Positions 37,103 through 47,086 are shown, numbered from the stretch's first letter. The stretch: 64,000 nt of DNA from Bacteriovoracaceae bacterium (GCA_025210745.1 JAOARC010000032.1:1-64000), one strand, 5' to 3'. Notes: generated by a model from the sequence alone, not told the origin. Translations and numbers: made by a program.

Positions 37103-37420
37103 ATGAAAATACTTATTCTATTAATATTAAGTACACAAATATATGCAAAATATACCTTTAACAAAATACAAACTGTTGAAGGTTTTGCACTTAACTTTAA
37201 ACTCTCTCATATAACAAGTGAGACAAGTGCTAGACTTGACTGCCAAAGCTTTTTCCAAAAGTTTGATATAAAAAGAAAAGATCAAATTGTAAGTGAAAAT
37301 TACATCACTATTTCAGAATGTGAACTACTCTATACTAAAATTGATACTTGTCTTAAAAAAGTAAAATACGTTTGTTTTGATACAAAAGATTTATATCAAA
37401 CAAAATGTAGTTGTAATTAA
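37103..37420 (+). CDS. exported cysteine-rich small protein, unknown
   Basis: 105 residues with signal peptide KILILLILSTQIYA and seven cysteines in the mature part (LDCQSFF, SECELL, DTCLKKVKYVC, KCSCN). Likely disulfide-bonded in the periplasm or outside. No recognised family. Its stop overlaps the end of the opposite gene at 37417-37420. GATAAACT eight bases before the ATG could be a -10, without ribosome site. Confidence 0.5.
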   Translation: MKILILLILSTQIYAKYTFNKIQTVEGFALNFKLSHITSETSARLDCQSFFQKFDIKRKDQIVSENYITISECELLYTKIDTCLKKVKYVCFDTKDLYQTKCSCN

Positions 37421-38148
37421 AAATATACTCTCGCTCCGAAGGCAGTTCCTTTAATTTGTTGCTTCGAATTTCCTACGCCTAACTGTTTAATATCAAGATC
37501 TTCTTCAAATTGATAAACAAATAACCTAAGAAAGTTCAGTTCAATAAACCCTCCCCACTGAAATCTCTTTGAGCTCATCTCATATGTTTTTTCATTGTTA
37601 AGTTCACGATCATATATTCTGTATCTTGCATCAAAACCCAAAAAAGATACTAAATAAAGAGATATATCAGCCCCATAAAAGCTTTGTTCAAATGTTCCAT
37701 TAACATCATCCTCAAAGTCTCTTTTTCCATAACTCAAAATTAAATGAGTCGTTTGATGGGATGATCCAATAAGCCTTAAGTTAACAGCATATTCCTTTTG
37801 ATCATAGAAATCATAATCCTCGTATCGATACGAAAAACCTAAAAAAGCAATATATAAAGCTGTCTCAGATGAAAAACCATCTGTTTTAGTAGTATCATTA
37901 TCATTTGTATCATTATCAAACTTTGTCTTGGCATAATCAGTGTAAAACTCAACTGCTAATCCAGAATTATCTGTATTGAGAACTAACCACTGATTTTGCA
38001 GCCCATATTCTTGTTTTGATTGAAACCAGCTTCCAAGGGTCCACCTTTTAAACTCTTTTCTTTCCATTCTTTTGTTAACGTAATCCCACACTGTACCGGC
38101 ATGTGAAAAGTTCGCTATAAAGATTGACAAAACTAATACTATTTTCAT
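37417..38148 (-). CDS. outer-membrane beta-barrel-like protein
   Basis: 243 residues. Signal peptide (KIVLVLSIFIANFSHA), then aromatic-rich alternating strands (ALYIAFLGFSYRYEDYDFY, AVNLRLIGSSHQTTHLILSYG) ending in FGARVYF, a typical C-terminal beta signal. Probably an outer-membrane barrel; no family recognised. Confidence 0.55.
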   Translation of the reverse strand: MKIVLVLSIFIANFSHAGTVWDYVNKRMERKEFKRWTLGSWFQSKQEYGLQNQWLVLNTDNSGLAVEFYTDYAKTKFDNDTNDNDTTKTDGFSSETALYIAFLGFSYRYEDYDFYDQKEYAVNLRLIGSSHQTTHLILSYGKRDFEDDVNGTFEQSFYGADISLYLVSFLGFDARYRIYDRELNNEKTYEMSSKRFQWGGFIELNFLRLFVYQFEEDLDIKQLGVGNSKQQIKGTAFGARVYF

Positions 38149-38256
38149 AAAAACCCCGTATATCTTATTATAAATTAATTCTTAACTTTAAAGTAATTTT
38201 TGTCGATAAGTCCTTAAATTACAATTAGTTATCGTATTGCCGTTGGAGGAAAATAT

Positions 38257-39648
38257 ATGAGCAAAAAAAGCATTGGTACAACTTTTTTTGAAGATTCTAG
38301 AATAAATGAAGCTAAACAGCTCTTAGTCGATGCTGTAAAAGAACATTCATCTAAGATCACAAAGGTAAAACCTGCTGATCCAGAACTTAAACAAAGCTAT
38401 GAACAGATACTTGAAGAGTTTGGATCAAATAGAGGTGGAAAATTATTTTACAATTATATTGGATCTGGAATTGGAAATGGCAGCCTAGTTGAGCTTGCCG
38501 ATGGCTCGGTAAAATATGACTTTATTACTGGTATTGGTGTTCATTATTTTGGACATTCCCATCCAGGTGTTATTGCTGCTCAAATTGATGGAGCTATAAC
38601 AAATACAACTATGAGCGGGAATCTTCAACAAAATATAGACTCTCCAAAACTATTTAAATTAATCTTAGATCAAGCTAATAAAAATGGTGGCGGATTTGAT
38701 CATATGTTTATGACTTCATCAGGTGTTATGGCAGCTGAAAATGCACTAAAAATGGCTTTTCAAAAAAAGCACCCAGCTTCAAGAGTTTTAGCTTTTGAAG
38801 GATGTTTCATGGGAAGAACAATGGCTGTTGCTGCTATTACTGATAAACACGTTTATAGAGATGGGCTTCCAAAAACTTTAGATGTTGATTACCTTCCATT
38901 TTATGATTCAAATGATCATGAAGGATCAATCAAAAAAGTCGTTGATAAATTGGAAGAGTGCTTTAAAAGATACCCAGGACAATACGCAGCAATGTGTATG
39001 GAGCTTATTCAAGGAGAAGGCGGTTATTGGGTAGGACATAAAGATTTTTTTATGGCCATCATTGATATTTGTAAAAAGAATAATGTTTCTGTTATTGTTG
39101 ATGAAGTTCAGACCTTTATGAGAACAAAAGAACTATTTGCATTCCAATACTTTGAATTAGATAAGCATGTTGATCTTGTTAATATTGGAAAGAACTCTCA
39201 AATTTGTGCCACAATTTATAGAGCCGATCACAAACCTAGACCAGGTCTAATTTCGCAAACATTTACTTCAAGTGGATCTGCTATTAATGCTGCTTATTAT
39301 ATTATTAACGAAGTTGCTAATAATGGTTATCTTGGAGAAGATGGAAAAATTGAAAAAACTCATAAGTACTTTTCTTCTAAACTGGAAGAGCTTTCAAAAA
39401 AACTTCCGCAAAAGATTGAAGGTCCATGGGGAATGGGTGCAATGGTTGGTATGACTTTATTTAAAGGTGACCTTGCAAAATCGAAAGAGTTTACATTTAA
39501 GCTTTTTGAAAATGGAGTCCTATCTTTTATTGCAGGAGGAAATCCTTTTACAAGAGTAAGATTCTTAGTTCCAATGGGAGCTATTACAAATACTGATATC
39601 GATAATGTTATCAATATTATTGAAAAAACTTTAGGCGAGATTGATTAA
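38257..39648 (+). CDS. class III aminotransferase (lysine/ornithine type)
   Basis: 463-residue PLP aminotransferase. DFITGIGVHYFGHSHPGVI, MTSSGVMAAENALKMAF, FEGCFMGRTMAV, IVDEVQTFMRT (Asp/Gln) and NIGKNSQICATIY (PLP lysine). Resembles lysine 6-transaminase or the ornithine/acetylornithine group more loosely than AstC itself. Directly upstream of astA (TAATG overlap), so probably acts in the arginine or lysine pathway: succinylornithine, or lysine to aminoadipate semialdehyde. Strong ribosome site GGAGGA. Confidence 0.78.
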   Translation: MSKKSIGTTFFEDSRINEAKQLLVDAVKEHSSKITKVKPADPELKQSYEQILEEFGSNRGGKLFYNYIGSGIGNGSLVELADGSVKYDFITGIGVHYFGHSHPGVIAAQIDGAITNTTMSGNLQQNIDSPKLFKLILDQANKNGGGFDHMFMTSSGVMAAENALKMAFQKKHPASRVLAFEGCFMGRTMAVAAITDKHVYRDGLPKTLDVDYLPFYDSNDHEGSIKKVVDKLEECFKRYPGQYAAMCMELIQGEGGYWVGHKDFFMAIIDICKKNNVSVIVDEVQTFMRTKELFAFQYFELDKHVDLVNIGKNSQICATIYRADHKPRPGLISQTFTSSGSAINAAYYIINEVANNGYLGEDGKIEKTHKYFSSKLEELSKKLPQKIEGPWGMGAMVGMTLFKGDLAKSKEFTFKLFENGVLSFIAGGNPFTRVRFLVPMGAITNTDIDNVINIIEKTLGEID

Positions 39649-40676
39649 TGTTTATTATTAGGCCAATTGCTGAAGGTGATCTTAAAGGTTTAATGGAGCT
39701 ACTTGCTGATAGTGGGCATGGTCTTACATCTTTACCTAAAGATGAAAAAATCATAAAAAGAAAAATCTTAACTTCAGTTAGAAGCTTTGAACATAGAGAT
39801 GATTCTCCTAATGGCGAGTCTTATCTTTTTGTAATGGTAGAACTGTTTACGGGAAAAATTGTTGGAGTATCTGGAATTATTTCTAAGATTGGTGGTTTTG
39901 AACCATACTACTTCTATAGACTTAAGAGCCAAAAAAGATACTCTCAAATGCTTGACGTAGAAAAAGAAATACGTTCGCTTCACTTTGAAAAGATACATGC
40001 CGGGCCAGCTGAAATTTGCTCTTTATTCCTATCTCCTGAATTTAGAAATTCTCAAAATGGAAGATTTTTATCTTTATCAAGATTTTTGTTTATGGCCGAA
40101 GATAGAAATTTCTTTGAATCTCAAGTTATTGCTGAAATGAGAGGAAGAGTAAATGAAGATGGGCATTCCCCATTTTGGGAGGCAGTGGGAAGAAAGTTTA
40201 TGGATATAGACTTTGTTCAAGCTGACTATCTTACAATGAAAAGTAAAAAGTTTATTGAAGAACTACTACCGGAAGAACCTATTTTAGTTGATGTTCTACC
40301 TAAAGAAGCTCAAGAAGTTGTAGCTGAAGTTCATCCAAATACTGAGCCAGCAAAAAGAATTCTTATGCAAGAAGGATTTGTATTATCAGGACTTGTAGGT
40401 ATTTTTGAGCCAGGTCCTGTTTTAAAAGCAAATCTTGATGAAGTTAGAGCTGTAAAAGAAAGTATTGTTGTAGAAGTTGGAAAAATTGTTCCAGATAATG
40501 AGATCGATTCTGAAACTTATGTCATTGCAACATCAGGTATGGATAAATACTTTAAGGCTTGTCTTGGAAAAGTAAAGGTTCAAGAAGATAAAGCCACGAT
40601 TAGTGATGTTACTGCGACGGCTCTTGGTCTTCGCTTTGGAGATCCTCTTCGTTTTGTTTCTCTAAAGAAGAAGTAG
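39648..40676 (+). CDS. astA: arginine N-succinyltransferase
   Basis: 342 residues, first enzyme of arginine succinyltransferase degradation. FIIRPIAEGDLKGLMELLADSGHGLTSLP, then EICSLFLSPEFRNSQNGRFLSLSRFLF, IAEMRGRVNEDGHSPFWEAVGRKF, and VHPNTEPAKRILMQEGF, all typical AstA (written as separate motifs across the chain). The 3' end overlaps the opposite-strand gene by 68 bases. No astB or astE is visible here. Confidence 0.92.
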   Translation: MFIIRPIAEGDLKGLMELLADSGHGLTSLPKDEKIIKRKILTSVRSFEHRDDSPNGESYLFVMVELFTGKIVGVSGIISKIGGFEPYYFYRLKSQKRYSQMLDVEKEIRSLHFEKIHAGPAEICSLFLSPEFRNSQNGRFLSLSRFLFMAEDRNFFESQVIAEMRGRVNEDGHSPFWEAVGRKFMDIDFVQADYLTMKSKKFIEELLPEEPILVDVLPKEAQEVVAEVHPNTEPAKRILMQEGFVLSGLVGIFEPGPVLKANLDEVRAVKESIVVEVGKIVPDNEIDSETYVIATSGMDKYFKACLGKVKVQEDKATISDVTATALGLRFGDPLRFVSLKKK

Positions 40677-42360
40677 TACTATCTTCTTCTTTAGATTCGC
40701 TAAAGCTCTCTGATTGCTCAGAATCTATTTTCATTTCTGACTCTTTATGGGTTTGTTCATCAGAATTTTGTTGCTCGATTGTTTTTTCTTGATTCTCTTT
40801 AGGATCTTTATCATCTTCAGATTCTTCGCTCTGTGACGGTGTTTGTTCTACTTGTTCTTCTTCCTCTACTAACGAATGATTGATTAGCACTCGAAGTTGT
40901 GCGCTTGTTTTTTCATTGAGTCCACTGATCACGGCTCTGTATCCTTCAGAAGCCATATTAGCCGTCATAGGAATAATTGTTAAAAACATTGGTACTGGTT
41001 CTATTAACTCTAAAACAGAGTACATTGGAAACTCTTTATTCGTTCTAAAAAAAACTTCACTTTCTGTCATTTCATAAATATCAATGATTTCTTTTATTTT
41101 AATGGCAACATTTTTACTATCTGAGCTTAAAAAAACCCTATCACCTTCAAAACAAACAGGAAAAGCTTCCTCGAATCTCTTGGCCAACTTTTCTATTATA
41201 TCAATACTTAGCATTTGTGGAAAAGTAAGAGTTTTCTCATATTTAAATTCATCTTCTTTTGAATTACATATGATTAAGAATGGCTTATCTTCCTTTCTAT
41301 TTAAATATTCTATAAGTTCATTAATTTTAATATCATCATTTTTTTCGCTCTTATTAAAAATAATAATATGTGGACAGAACCTTCTTATTTGATAAAGATC
41401 TTGTGCTAAACTTGTCTCATATCTTATAACATATTCTTGAACCTTATCTATTTCATACAAACTTTCAAGATGATCATCAACAATTAAAACTTTTATTTTA
41501 TCTAAGTCATGATTCTTTTTTTCTTTTATCCAATCTCTAATTTCATCTCTAATATATCTGATGTTGACCTTTCTTTTTTTCACCTCTCGTATCATCAACT
41601 CATAGTTTTTTCCCGTTTCTTGTTCATACCTTTGAGGCTCATTTTTATAAGTATTATAATCTATCCAGCTTTGCTCAGTCCTTTGAAAATAAGTATTATC
41701 AATGTAAGTAAAATCTAACTCATAGCTATATCGCGTATTATAATATAAATTTGAGTCTTTAAAGTTCTTTACAAGAAATCTTTTTGAATTAGCAATATGA
41801 TCCAAAGGATGAGCATCAATCTCAATAACTTGTCCAACCTCAAGAGGTAAATTTGTTTCAACATGATAATAATCATCTGTTAAAAAACAAATTCGTCCAA
41901 TATGATAAACATCAAGCATTCCGATATTTTCACCTCTAGAAAAAGGTACTTGATTCGGTATTTCAACGTCTAATAATGACAATGTATTATAAATAATATT
42001 ATGTAGCTCGATGCCTTTTATATGATTTATACGTACTTGAGAAAGTAATGCTTTTTTAAAAGACTTAGGCGATCCAGTTAAATCATGAAGTCCACAAAGG
42101 GCTTTTCTGCGAAACTCACCATTAGAGTTAATAAGCTTAGCAAGGTTTTTAGCAAACTCCATATCATCTTCAAAGTCTAAGAAAATAATTTGAGCATTAT
42201 ATTTATAAATTTTTTTGTATATTTTAAAAGGATTTGTCTGGTGATTAAACCCTTCTCTAAAAAAGACAAAGGCAAAACCAGGATAATCTTTACGAAACCT
42301 TTGTTCTAGTTCATCAAAAAAATAGTCGTCATTACCTATAAAGATAACCTTTATATTCAT
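40609..42360 (-). CDS. multi-domain receiver/PilZ-like signalling protein
   Basis: 583 residues. Residues 1-120 resemble a degenerate receiver (KVIFIGNDDYFFDELEQRF, IIFLDFEDD). Residues ~140-235 look like a PilZ-type barrel (GRICFLTDDYYHVETNLPLEVGQ). Then comes a second receiver-like domain (KVLIVDDHLESLYEID) and an unrecognised domain. The final ~70 residues are a low-complexity E/S/Q/D tail. No catalytic output motif. Function unknown, perhaps c-di-GMP linked. The acidic tail's end lies antisense to astA. Confidence 0.55.
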   Translation of the reverse strand: MNIKVIFIGNDDYFFDELEQRFRKDYPGFAFVFFREGFNHQTNPFKIYKKIYKYNAQIIFLDFEDDMEFAKNLAKLINSNGEFRRKALCGLHDLTGSPKSFKKALLSQVRINHIKGIELHNIIYNTLSLLDVEIPNQVPFSRGENIGMLDVYHIGRICFLTDDYYHVETNLPLEVGQVIEIDAHPLDHIANSKRFLVKNFKDSNLYYNTRYSYELDFTYIDNTYFQRTEQSWIDYNTYKNEPQRYEQETGKNYELMIREVKKRKVNIRYIRDEIRDWIKEKKNHDLDKIKVLIVDDHLESLYEIDKVQEYVIRYETSLAQDLYQIRRFCPHIIIFNKSEKNDDIKINELIEYLNRKEDKPFLIICNSKEDEFKYEKTLTFPQMLSIDIIEKLAKRFEEAFPVCFEGDRVFLSSDSKNVAIKIKEIIDIYEMTESEVFFRTNKEFPMYSVLELIEPVPMFLTIIPMTANMASEGYRAVISGLNEKTSAQLRVLINHSLVEEEEQVEQTPSQSEESEDDKDPKENQEKTIEQQNSDEQTHKESEMKIDSEQSESFSESKEEDSTTSSLEKQNEEDLQSEDQEPSQ

Positions 42361-42390
42361 ACGACTATTATACTATAGATTAAAGAAATT

Positions 42391-43191
42391 TTATAGAGTT
42401 GTAGATTCAAAGATCTTATCGGCAGACTTTGCCACAAACCCTTGATAAAGCTCCCCATTGGAAAGTGGATAACGTTTAGCAAACTCAAAATAGCAAGAAG
42501 CAATATTAGCAGTTGTATCCGAAAATGTAATATCAATAGAGTCGGCCTTAGTTGAAGATTGCTCTAAATAAACCTCTTTAGAACCTTTTATCTCACCACC
42601 ACTATCATTAAGTTTAAAACCATTTTCTTTTAAAAATTTATTAAGATTTTCTAAATCATTAAAAGTCTTTAGCTTATTGACAAAAACGGTAAAGTGATTT
42701 GGTCTATAACCTATTGCGCTTAACCAAGCCGCATACTCACTCTCATCTTTTAACTTATTATAATCTTCAAAAGTAAAATCCCAAGACCTTCCAGTTGAGC
42801 AAAAATCAAAACTGGCAATTTGTTCATCTGTTAAAGAATCAACAATGGCATTAACTTTTTCATTTAAAAAAGGTGAAAACTCCCCTGTTAAAAGTTCACT
42901 GATAAAAATCTTTGGCATGTTTTCATCTTTATGCTCATAGTGCTTTGCAAACAGCTTTTTTTCTTCAAAGTTATAAGTTCCATTTTCATAGTACCCTGCT
43001 TCAATAAAAGGTTTTGCAATAACATCAACACAAACTCTTGGATGGTTAAAAGTTCTAAGTGCAATATGATCATTAACAACTTCATTTCCTTCTTTTTCAA
43101 AAAGTTCAACAATCTTAGCTGCCCCAGGGTTAAGACCTACGTAGTCATTCCACATTTTATCTAATAGCTGATGTATGTTCATAAAGCTCAT
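42391..43191 (-). CDS. DUF1338 family (HglS-like dioxygenase/decarboxylase)
   Basis: 266 residues. Family features: NIHQLLDKMWNDYVGLNP, DHIALRTFNHPRV (metal histidine), FEEKKLFAKHYEHKDENMPKIFISEL and GYRPNHFTVFVNKLK (second histidine region). DUF1338 includes HglS, an Fe(II) enzyme that converts 2-oxoadipate to 2-hydroxyglutarate in lysine degradation. Its position beside the aminotransferase and aldehyde dehydrogenase fits amino-acid catabolism, though the substrate here is inferred. Confidence 0.75.
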   Translation of the reverse strand: MSFMNIHQLLDKMWNDYVGLNPGAAKIVELFEKEGNEVVNDHIALRTFNHPRVCVDVIAKPFIEAGYYENGTYNFEEKKLFAKHYEHKDENMPKIFISELLTGEFSPFLNEKVNAIVDSLTDEQIASFDFCSTGRSWDFTFEDYNKLKDESEYAAWLSAIGYRPNHFTVFVNKLKTFNDLENLNKFLKENGFKLNDSGGEIKGSKEVYLEQSSTKADSIDITFSDTTANIASCYFEFAKRYPLSNGELYQGFVAKSADKIFESTTL

Positions 43192-43371
43192 CCTTTTTAT
43201 CTAAAACCTAATATATGTACTATATACCAACATACTATGTGCATCGTTCAGCAAAGTATATGATAAATATCAATATTTCTTGTCTTGTAGCTAGTTTAAT
43301 CTTGGTAATTTTAATGTCAAAATACCTATTTCATGGCAATATAAGCAAAAAAAACAACACAAGGATGATTC

Positions 43372-44877
43372 ATGGCATTAACTATACTTGGTGACTACTT
43401 TAACGCTCAATTTACAAAACATAATATGGACTCTGGTGATGAACTGATCGAAAAGTTTTGTCCAGCTGATCTAAGTGATAAATTATGGAGTGCAAGTGTA
43501 AAATATGAAAATACACAAAAAGTAATTGAATCTGCAATTGAAGGATTTAATACTTGGAGAAAACTATCTATAGAAGATCGTATCAACTATTTAAAAAAGT
43601 ACCAAGAAGCAGTTACAAAAAGAAAAGATGATATTGCTTTAGCAATTGCTCTTGAAACAGGAAAACCTCTTTGGGAATCAGGGACAGAAGCTGGTGCCAT
43701 TAGTGCAAAAGTAAATGTAACAATTAATGATTCACTTAAAAGAATTGAAAATCAAAAAATCGAAAATGTATTACCAAATATTGATGGACATATAATTAAA
43801 AAGCCACTTGGACCAACTTTAGTAATTGGACCATTTAACTTTCCATGCCACCTTGCTAATGGTCAGATCCTAGCTGCTCTATTAACAGGTAATAGTATTA
43901 TTTTTAAACCTAGTGAAAAGACGATTCACTCATCTCAGCTTTTAATTGAATGTTTTCATGAAGCTGGTTTTCCTAAAGGTGTCATTAACTTTATAAATGG
44001 TACGGTTAAAACAACTCAAGATATTATTAAACATCCAGCCATAAAAGGAATTAACTTTACTGGTTCTTTAGCTGTAGGAAAGAAGATTTTAGAATCAGTT
44101 GGTACTGATTTAACAAAGCTAGTTGCTCTAGAGCTTGGTGGAAAGAATTCTACTATTTTACATAAAGATACAGATATAGATCACGCTCTAGCTGAATTAG
44201 TTAGAGCTTGTTACTTATCTTCTGGTCAAAGATGTACTTCGACTTCAATGATTATTGTTCATAAGTCTATTCAAGATGAATTTATCGATAAGTTTAAAAA
44301 GATAACTGAAAGAATTATTGTAGATCACCCTACTAAATTTGAAACAAAGCCTTTTATGGGACCTTTAATTGATAAAGGAGCAAAAGATCTTTATGAAAAA
44401 TTCTGTAAACTTGGAGCTGCTAATGGAGCTACAGAGATTATCGGATTAAATGAAGTAAAAACAAACTTTGAAGGTCATTATGTAAACCCAACAATTCACT
44501 ATCTTGAAAAAGCAGATAAAAATAATCCTTTTACTCAAGAAGAAATCTTTGGACCAAACTGTACCTTCACTCCTTTTGAAGATATTGAAGATGCTATAAG
44601 AATTGCTAATATTTCTGACTACGGATTAGCTGCAAGTATTTTTACTGAGGATAAAGAAATTTATAAGCAAGTCATTAGAGATGTTGATGCCGGAATTATT
44701 AACTTAAATAGGTCCACAGTTGGAGCTTCTTCTAGACTTCCTTTTGGAGGGGTTAAAAACTCTGGAAATTTTCACCCAGCTGCTGTTTCTATGGTTGATC
44801 ATACAGTATCAACAGTTGCAAGTTTAGAAACAACTGATAACACATCAAAAGTAGATGATATTGTAGGATTAAAATAG
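43372..44877 (+). CDS. astD: aldehyde dehydrogenase, AstD-like (succinylglutamate semialdehyde)
   Basis: 501 residues, NAD(P)-dependent aldehyde dehydrogenase. GPFNFPCHLANGQILAALLTGN and SIIFKPSEKT match AstD more than other families; catalytic glutamate in LELGGKNST and catalytic cysteine in SSGQRCTSTS. With AstA and the aminotransferase at 38.3-40.7 kb it suggests an arginine (AST) route. Strong ribosome site AAGGAT. First gene of a run to aroC. Confidence 0.82.
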   Translation: MALTILGDYFNAQFTKHNMDSGDELIEKFCPADLSDKLWSASVKYENTQKVIESAIEGFNTWRKLSIEDRINYLKKYQEAVTKRKDDIALAIALETGKPLWESGTEAGAISAKVNVTINDSLKRIENQKIENVLPNIDGHIIKKPLGPTLVIGPFNFPCHLANGQILAALLTGNSIIFKPSEKTIHSSQLLIECFHEAGFPKGVINFINGTVKTTQDIIKHPAIKGINFTGSLAVGKKILESVGTDLTKLVALELGGKNSTILHKDTDIDHALAELVRACYLSSGQRCTSTSMIIVHKSIQDEFIDKFKKITERIIVDHPTKFETKPFMGPLIDKGAKDLYEKFCKLGAANGATEIIGLNEVKTNFEGHYVNPTIHYLEKADKNNPFTQEEIFGPNCTFTPFEDIEDAIRIANISDYGLAASIFTEDKEIYKQVIRDVDAGIINLNRSTVGASSRLPFGGVKNSGNFHPAAVSMVDHTVSTVASLETTDNTSKVDDIVGLK

Positions 44878-44879
44878 AA

Positions 44880-46079
44880 GTGGACAAAGTTCCTAGAAAA
44901 GAACTCATATTAATTATTGTATTAGCAACAATACAATTTTCTCATATTTTAGACTTTGTAGTTCTAATGCCTCTTGCTCCAATACTTATGAGGGAGCTAT
45001 CTATAAGTGCCTCCGACTTTGCATTTTTAGTATCCTCATATAATTTTTCAGCTGGATTATTTGGTTTTTTATTTGCCTCTGTTGCAGACAAATACGATAG
45101 AAAAAAAAGTCTTATTTGGGTTTTCATTGGGTTTATTTTAGGTACAATTTTTTGCTCAATAGCTGACAATGCATCTTCTTTAATTGTTGCAAGAATCATC
45201 GCAGGAGCTTTTGGCGGAATTCTAACCTCAATTGTCTATGCAATTGTAGCTGGAGCTGTTCCTTTTGAAAGAAGAGGTAGGGCAATGGGAATTATTCTAT
45301 CATCTTTTAGCGTATCAAGTGTTCTTGGCGTCCCTCTAGGATTATTTATTGGTGAATCTTTTGGATGGCATATGACATTTGTATTTATCGCCATGATATC
45401 TATTATTGCTCTTCTTATTGCTCTAAAAGTTGTCCCCTCTCTTAAAGTCGATAATTCAAACATGCACTTTAAGCAAAACTTAAAACATATGTTTGATGTC
45501 TTTATTAATATTGATTATATAAAATCTTATCTTCTTCTCAGTATGAATGTTTTTGCTATTTTTATGCTTATTCCCTTTTTAGCCCCCTATGCAGTTAAAA
45601 ATGTAGGGTTATTAGAAAGTGACTTAAAATATATTTATCTTGTTGGTGGAATATTTAGCTTTCTAAGTGCAAGGGCCATTGGTATTGCAACAGATAAATT
45701 TTCAGCAATCAGAGTTATCGCAACAATTGTGCTTCTATCTTTTATTCCTATTTTAACGATAACGAATATGAGCAAGAACCCTTTGTGGTACTATATCATT
45801 ATTAGCGGAACATTTATGGTTTTTGCTTCAGGAAGAGCGATTCCTATTATGACACTTGTAACTCAAACTCCAAAAGATGATGACAGAGGTGCATTTATGA
45901 GTATCTTAAATTCTCTTAGGGCTTTGGCCACTTCTTTTGCAACAATTGTAGCAAGCTTTTTTTTAGTAGAAACGGAAAAACAAATTATTGGATACAATAA
46001 TGTTGGTTTATTAAGCGTAGCTTTTGGACTATTAACTATTTATATTGCATTTGTTGTAAATAGAAGGCTTAAATTATGA
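44880..46079 (+). CDS. MFS transporter
   Basis: 399 residues, about 12 helices. FLFASVADKYDRKKSLIW is the loop 2-3 motif (G/A-x-x-x-D-R/K). GTG start two bases after the astD stop. Resembles the AraJ/drug-proton antiporter type; substrate not predictable, perhaps an amino acid or its product. Overlaps the ABC ATPase start by four bases (ATGA). Confidence 0.85.
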   Translation: MDKVPRKELILIIVLATIQFSHILDFVVLMPLAPILMRELSISASDFAFLVSSYNFSAGLFGFLFASVADKYDRKKSLIWVFIGFILGTIFCSIADNASSLIVARIIAGAFGGILTSIVYAIVAGAVPFERRGRAMGIILSSFSVSSVLGVPLGLFIGESFGWHMTFVFIAMISIIALLIALKVVPSLKVDNSNMHFKQNLKHMFDVFINIDYIKSYLLLSMNVFAIFMLIPFLAPYAVKNVGLLESDLKYIYLVGGIFSFLSARAIGIATDKFSAIRVIATIVLLSFIPILTITNMSKNPLWYYIIISGTFMVFASGRAIPIMTLVTQTPKDDDRGAFMSILNSLRALATSFATIVASFFLVETEKQIIGYNNVGLLSVAFGLLTIYIAFVVNRRLKL

Positions 46080-47086
46080 ACAGTAGTATCCTAAGCTTTA
46101 AAAATGTAACTTATATCTATGATAAAAGAAAAACAGGTGGAGTCTCAGATCTATCCTTTGAGCTAAAGCAAGGACAAATACTTTCAATTATAGGTCCTTC
46201 AGGAAGTGGAAAAACAACAACATTAAAGCTAATTGATGGTCTACTAACACCTTCATCTGGAAAAATAGAAAGCCTGGCAAAAAAAATTATAAGCATCAAC
46301 TCCTTTGAATCTAAAGATGAAGATGAAACTTTATTTAATACCTTAATGAACGAACTTCAGTACTTAGAAGATCATACTCAAGCTGAAAATATTATAAGAG
46401 GCGCATTCTTATCTTTAGAAATTACCAATGAACTTCATTCTACATTAAAATCATTATCAGCAGGTCAAAGACAAAGAGCTGTTATTGCAAAATGTTTAAT
46501 CCATAACCCAGATATTATTCTATTTGATGAACCATTTGGACATTTAGATGAGTTCTTAAGGTTTAATCTATCTAAAGAGTTATTAAGTATTTTCAAAGAT
46601 AAGGAAATTAGTGTTATCTGGGTTACTCATGATATAAAAGAAGCTCTTAGCTTTAGTGACAATATACTTCTTTTAAATTTTGGTAAGACATTTTCATATG
46701 GTAGGCCTATTGATGTTTATAATAGGCCATCAAATCTTTTTAGTGCAAAGTTCTTAGGAATTAGAAATGTATTTGTCAGCACTGTTAAAGAAGATAATAC
46801 CTACCCTTTATTTGGAAAAGACTTCGACTTTAATCATAATACTGACTTAAAAGAACATAGAAATATTCTTCTTATTATTCCATATAATGCTATCAAGGTA
46901 TGTGAAAAAAGCTCATTTAAAGTAAAAGTCCTAGAATCATTCTATCAAGGTGACTACTTTTTAAAGCAAGTGCAACTAAAAGATCAAAAAATCTGGATAA
47001 AAGATTACAATACAATATCCCAGCAAAAAGAAACTCTATATATAGAGTTTGATACCAATTCTTTTGTGATAAGAAATGAGGTTTAA
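46076..47086 (+). CDS. orphan ABC transporter ATP-binding protein with TOBE-like tail
   Basis: 336 residues. Walker A GPSGSGKTTTLKLIDG, signature SLSAGQRQRAVIAKCL, Walker B IILFDEPFGHLDE, H-loop VIWVTHD. The last ~90 residues resemble a TOBE domain as in CysA/PotA/FbpC-type importers. The signature LSAGQ departs from LSGGQ. No permease or binding protein follows; neighbours are MFS and RarD transporters. Confidence 0.82.
   Translation: MNSSILSFKNVTYIYDKRKTGGVSDLSFELKQGQILSIIGPSGSGKTTTLKLIDGLLTPSSGKIESLAKKIISINSFESKDEDETLFNTLMNELQYLEDHTQAENIIRGAFLSLEITNELHSTLKSLSAGQRQRAVIAKCLIHNPDIILFDEPFGHLDEFLRFNLSKELLSIFKDKEISVIWVTHDIKEALSFSDNILLLNFGKTFSYGRPIDVYNRPSNLFSAKFLGIRNVFVSTVKEDNTYPLFGKDFDFNHNTDLKEHRNILLIIPYNAIKVCEKSSFKVKVLESFYQGDYFLKQVQLKDQKIWIKDYNTISQQKETLYIEFDTNSFVIRNEV

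Noticed and set aside
43265..43278. AAATAT / ATATTT palindrome before the astD-like gene
   Set aside because: Short arms of pure A/T in an AT-rich region; expected by chance.
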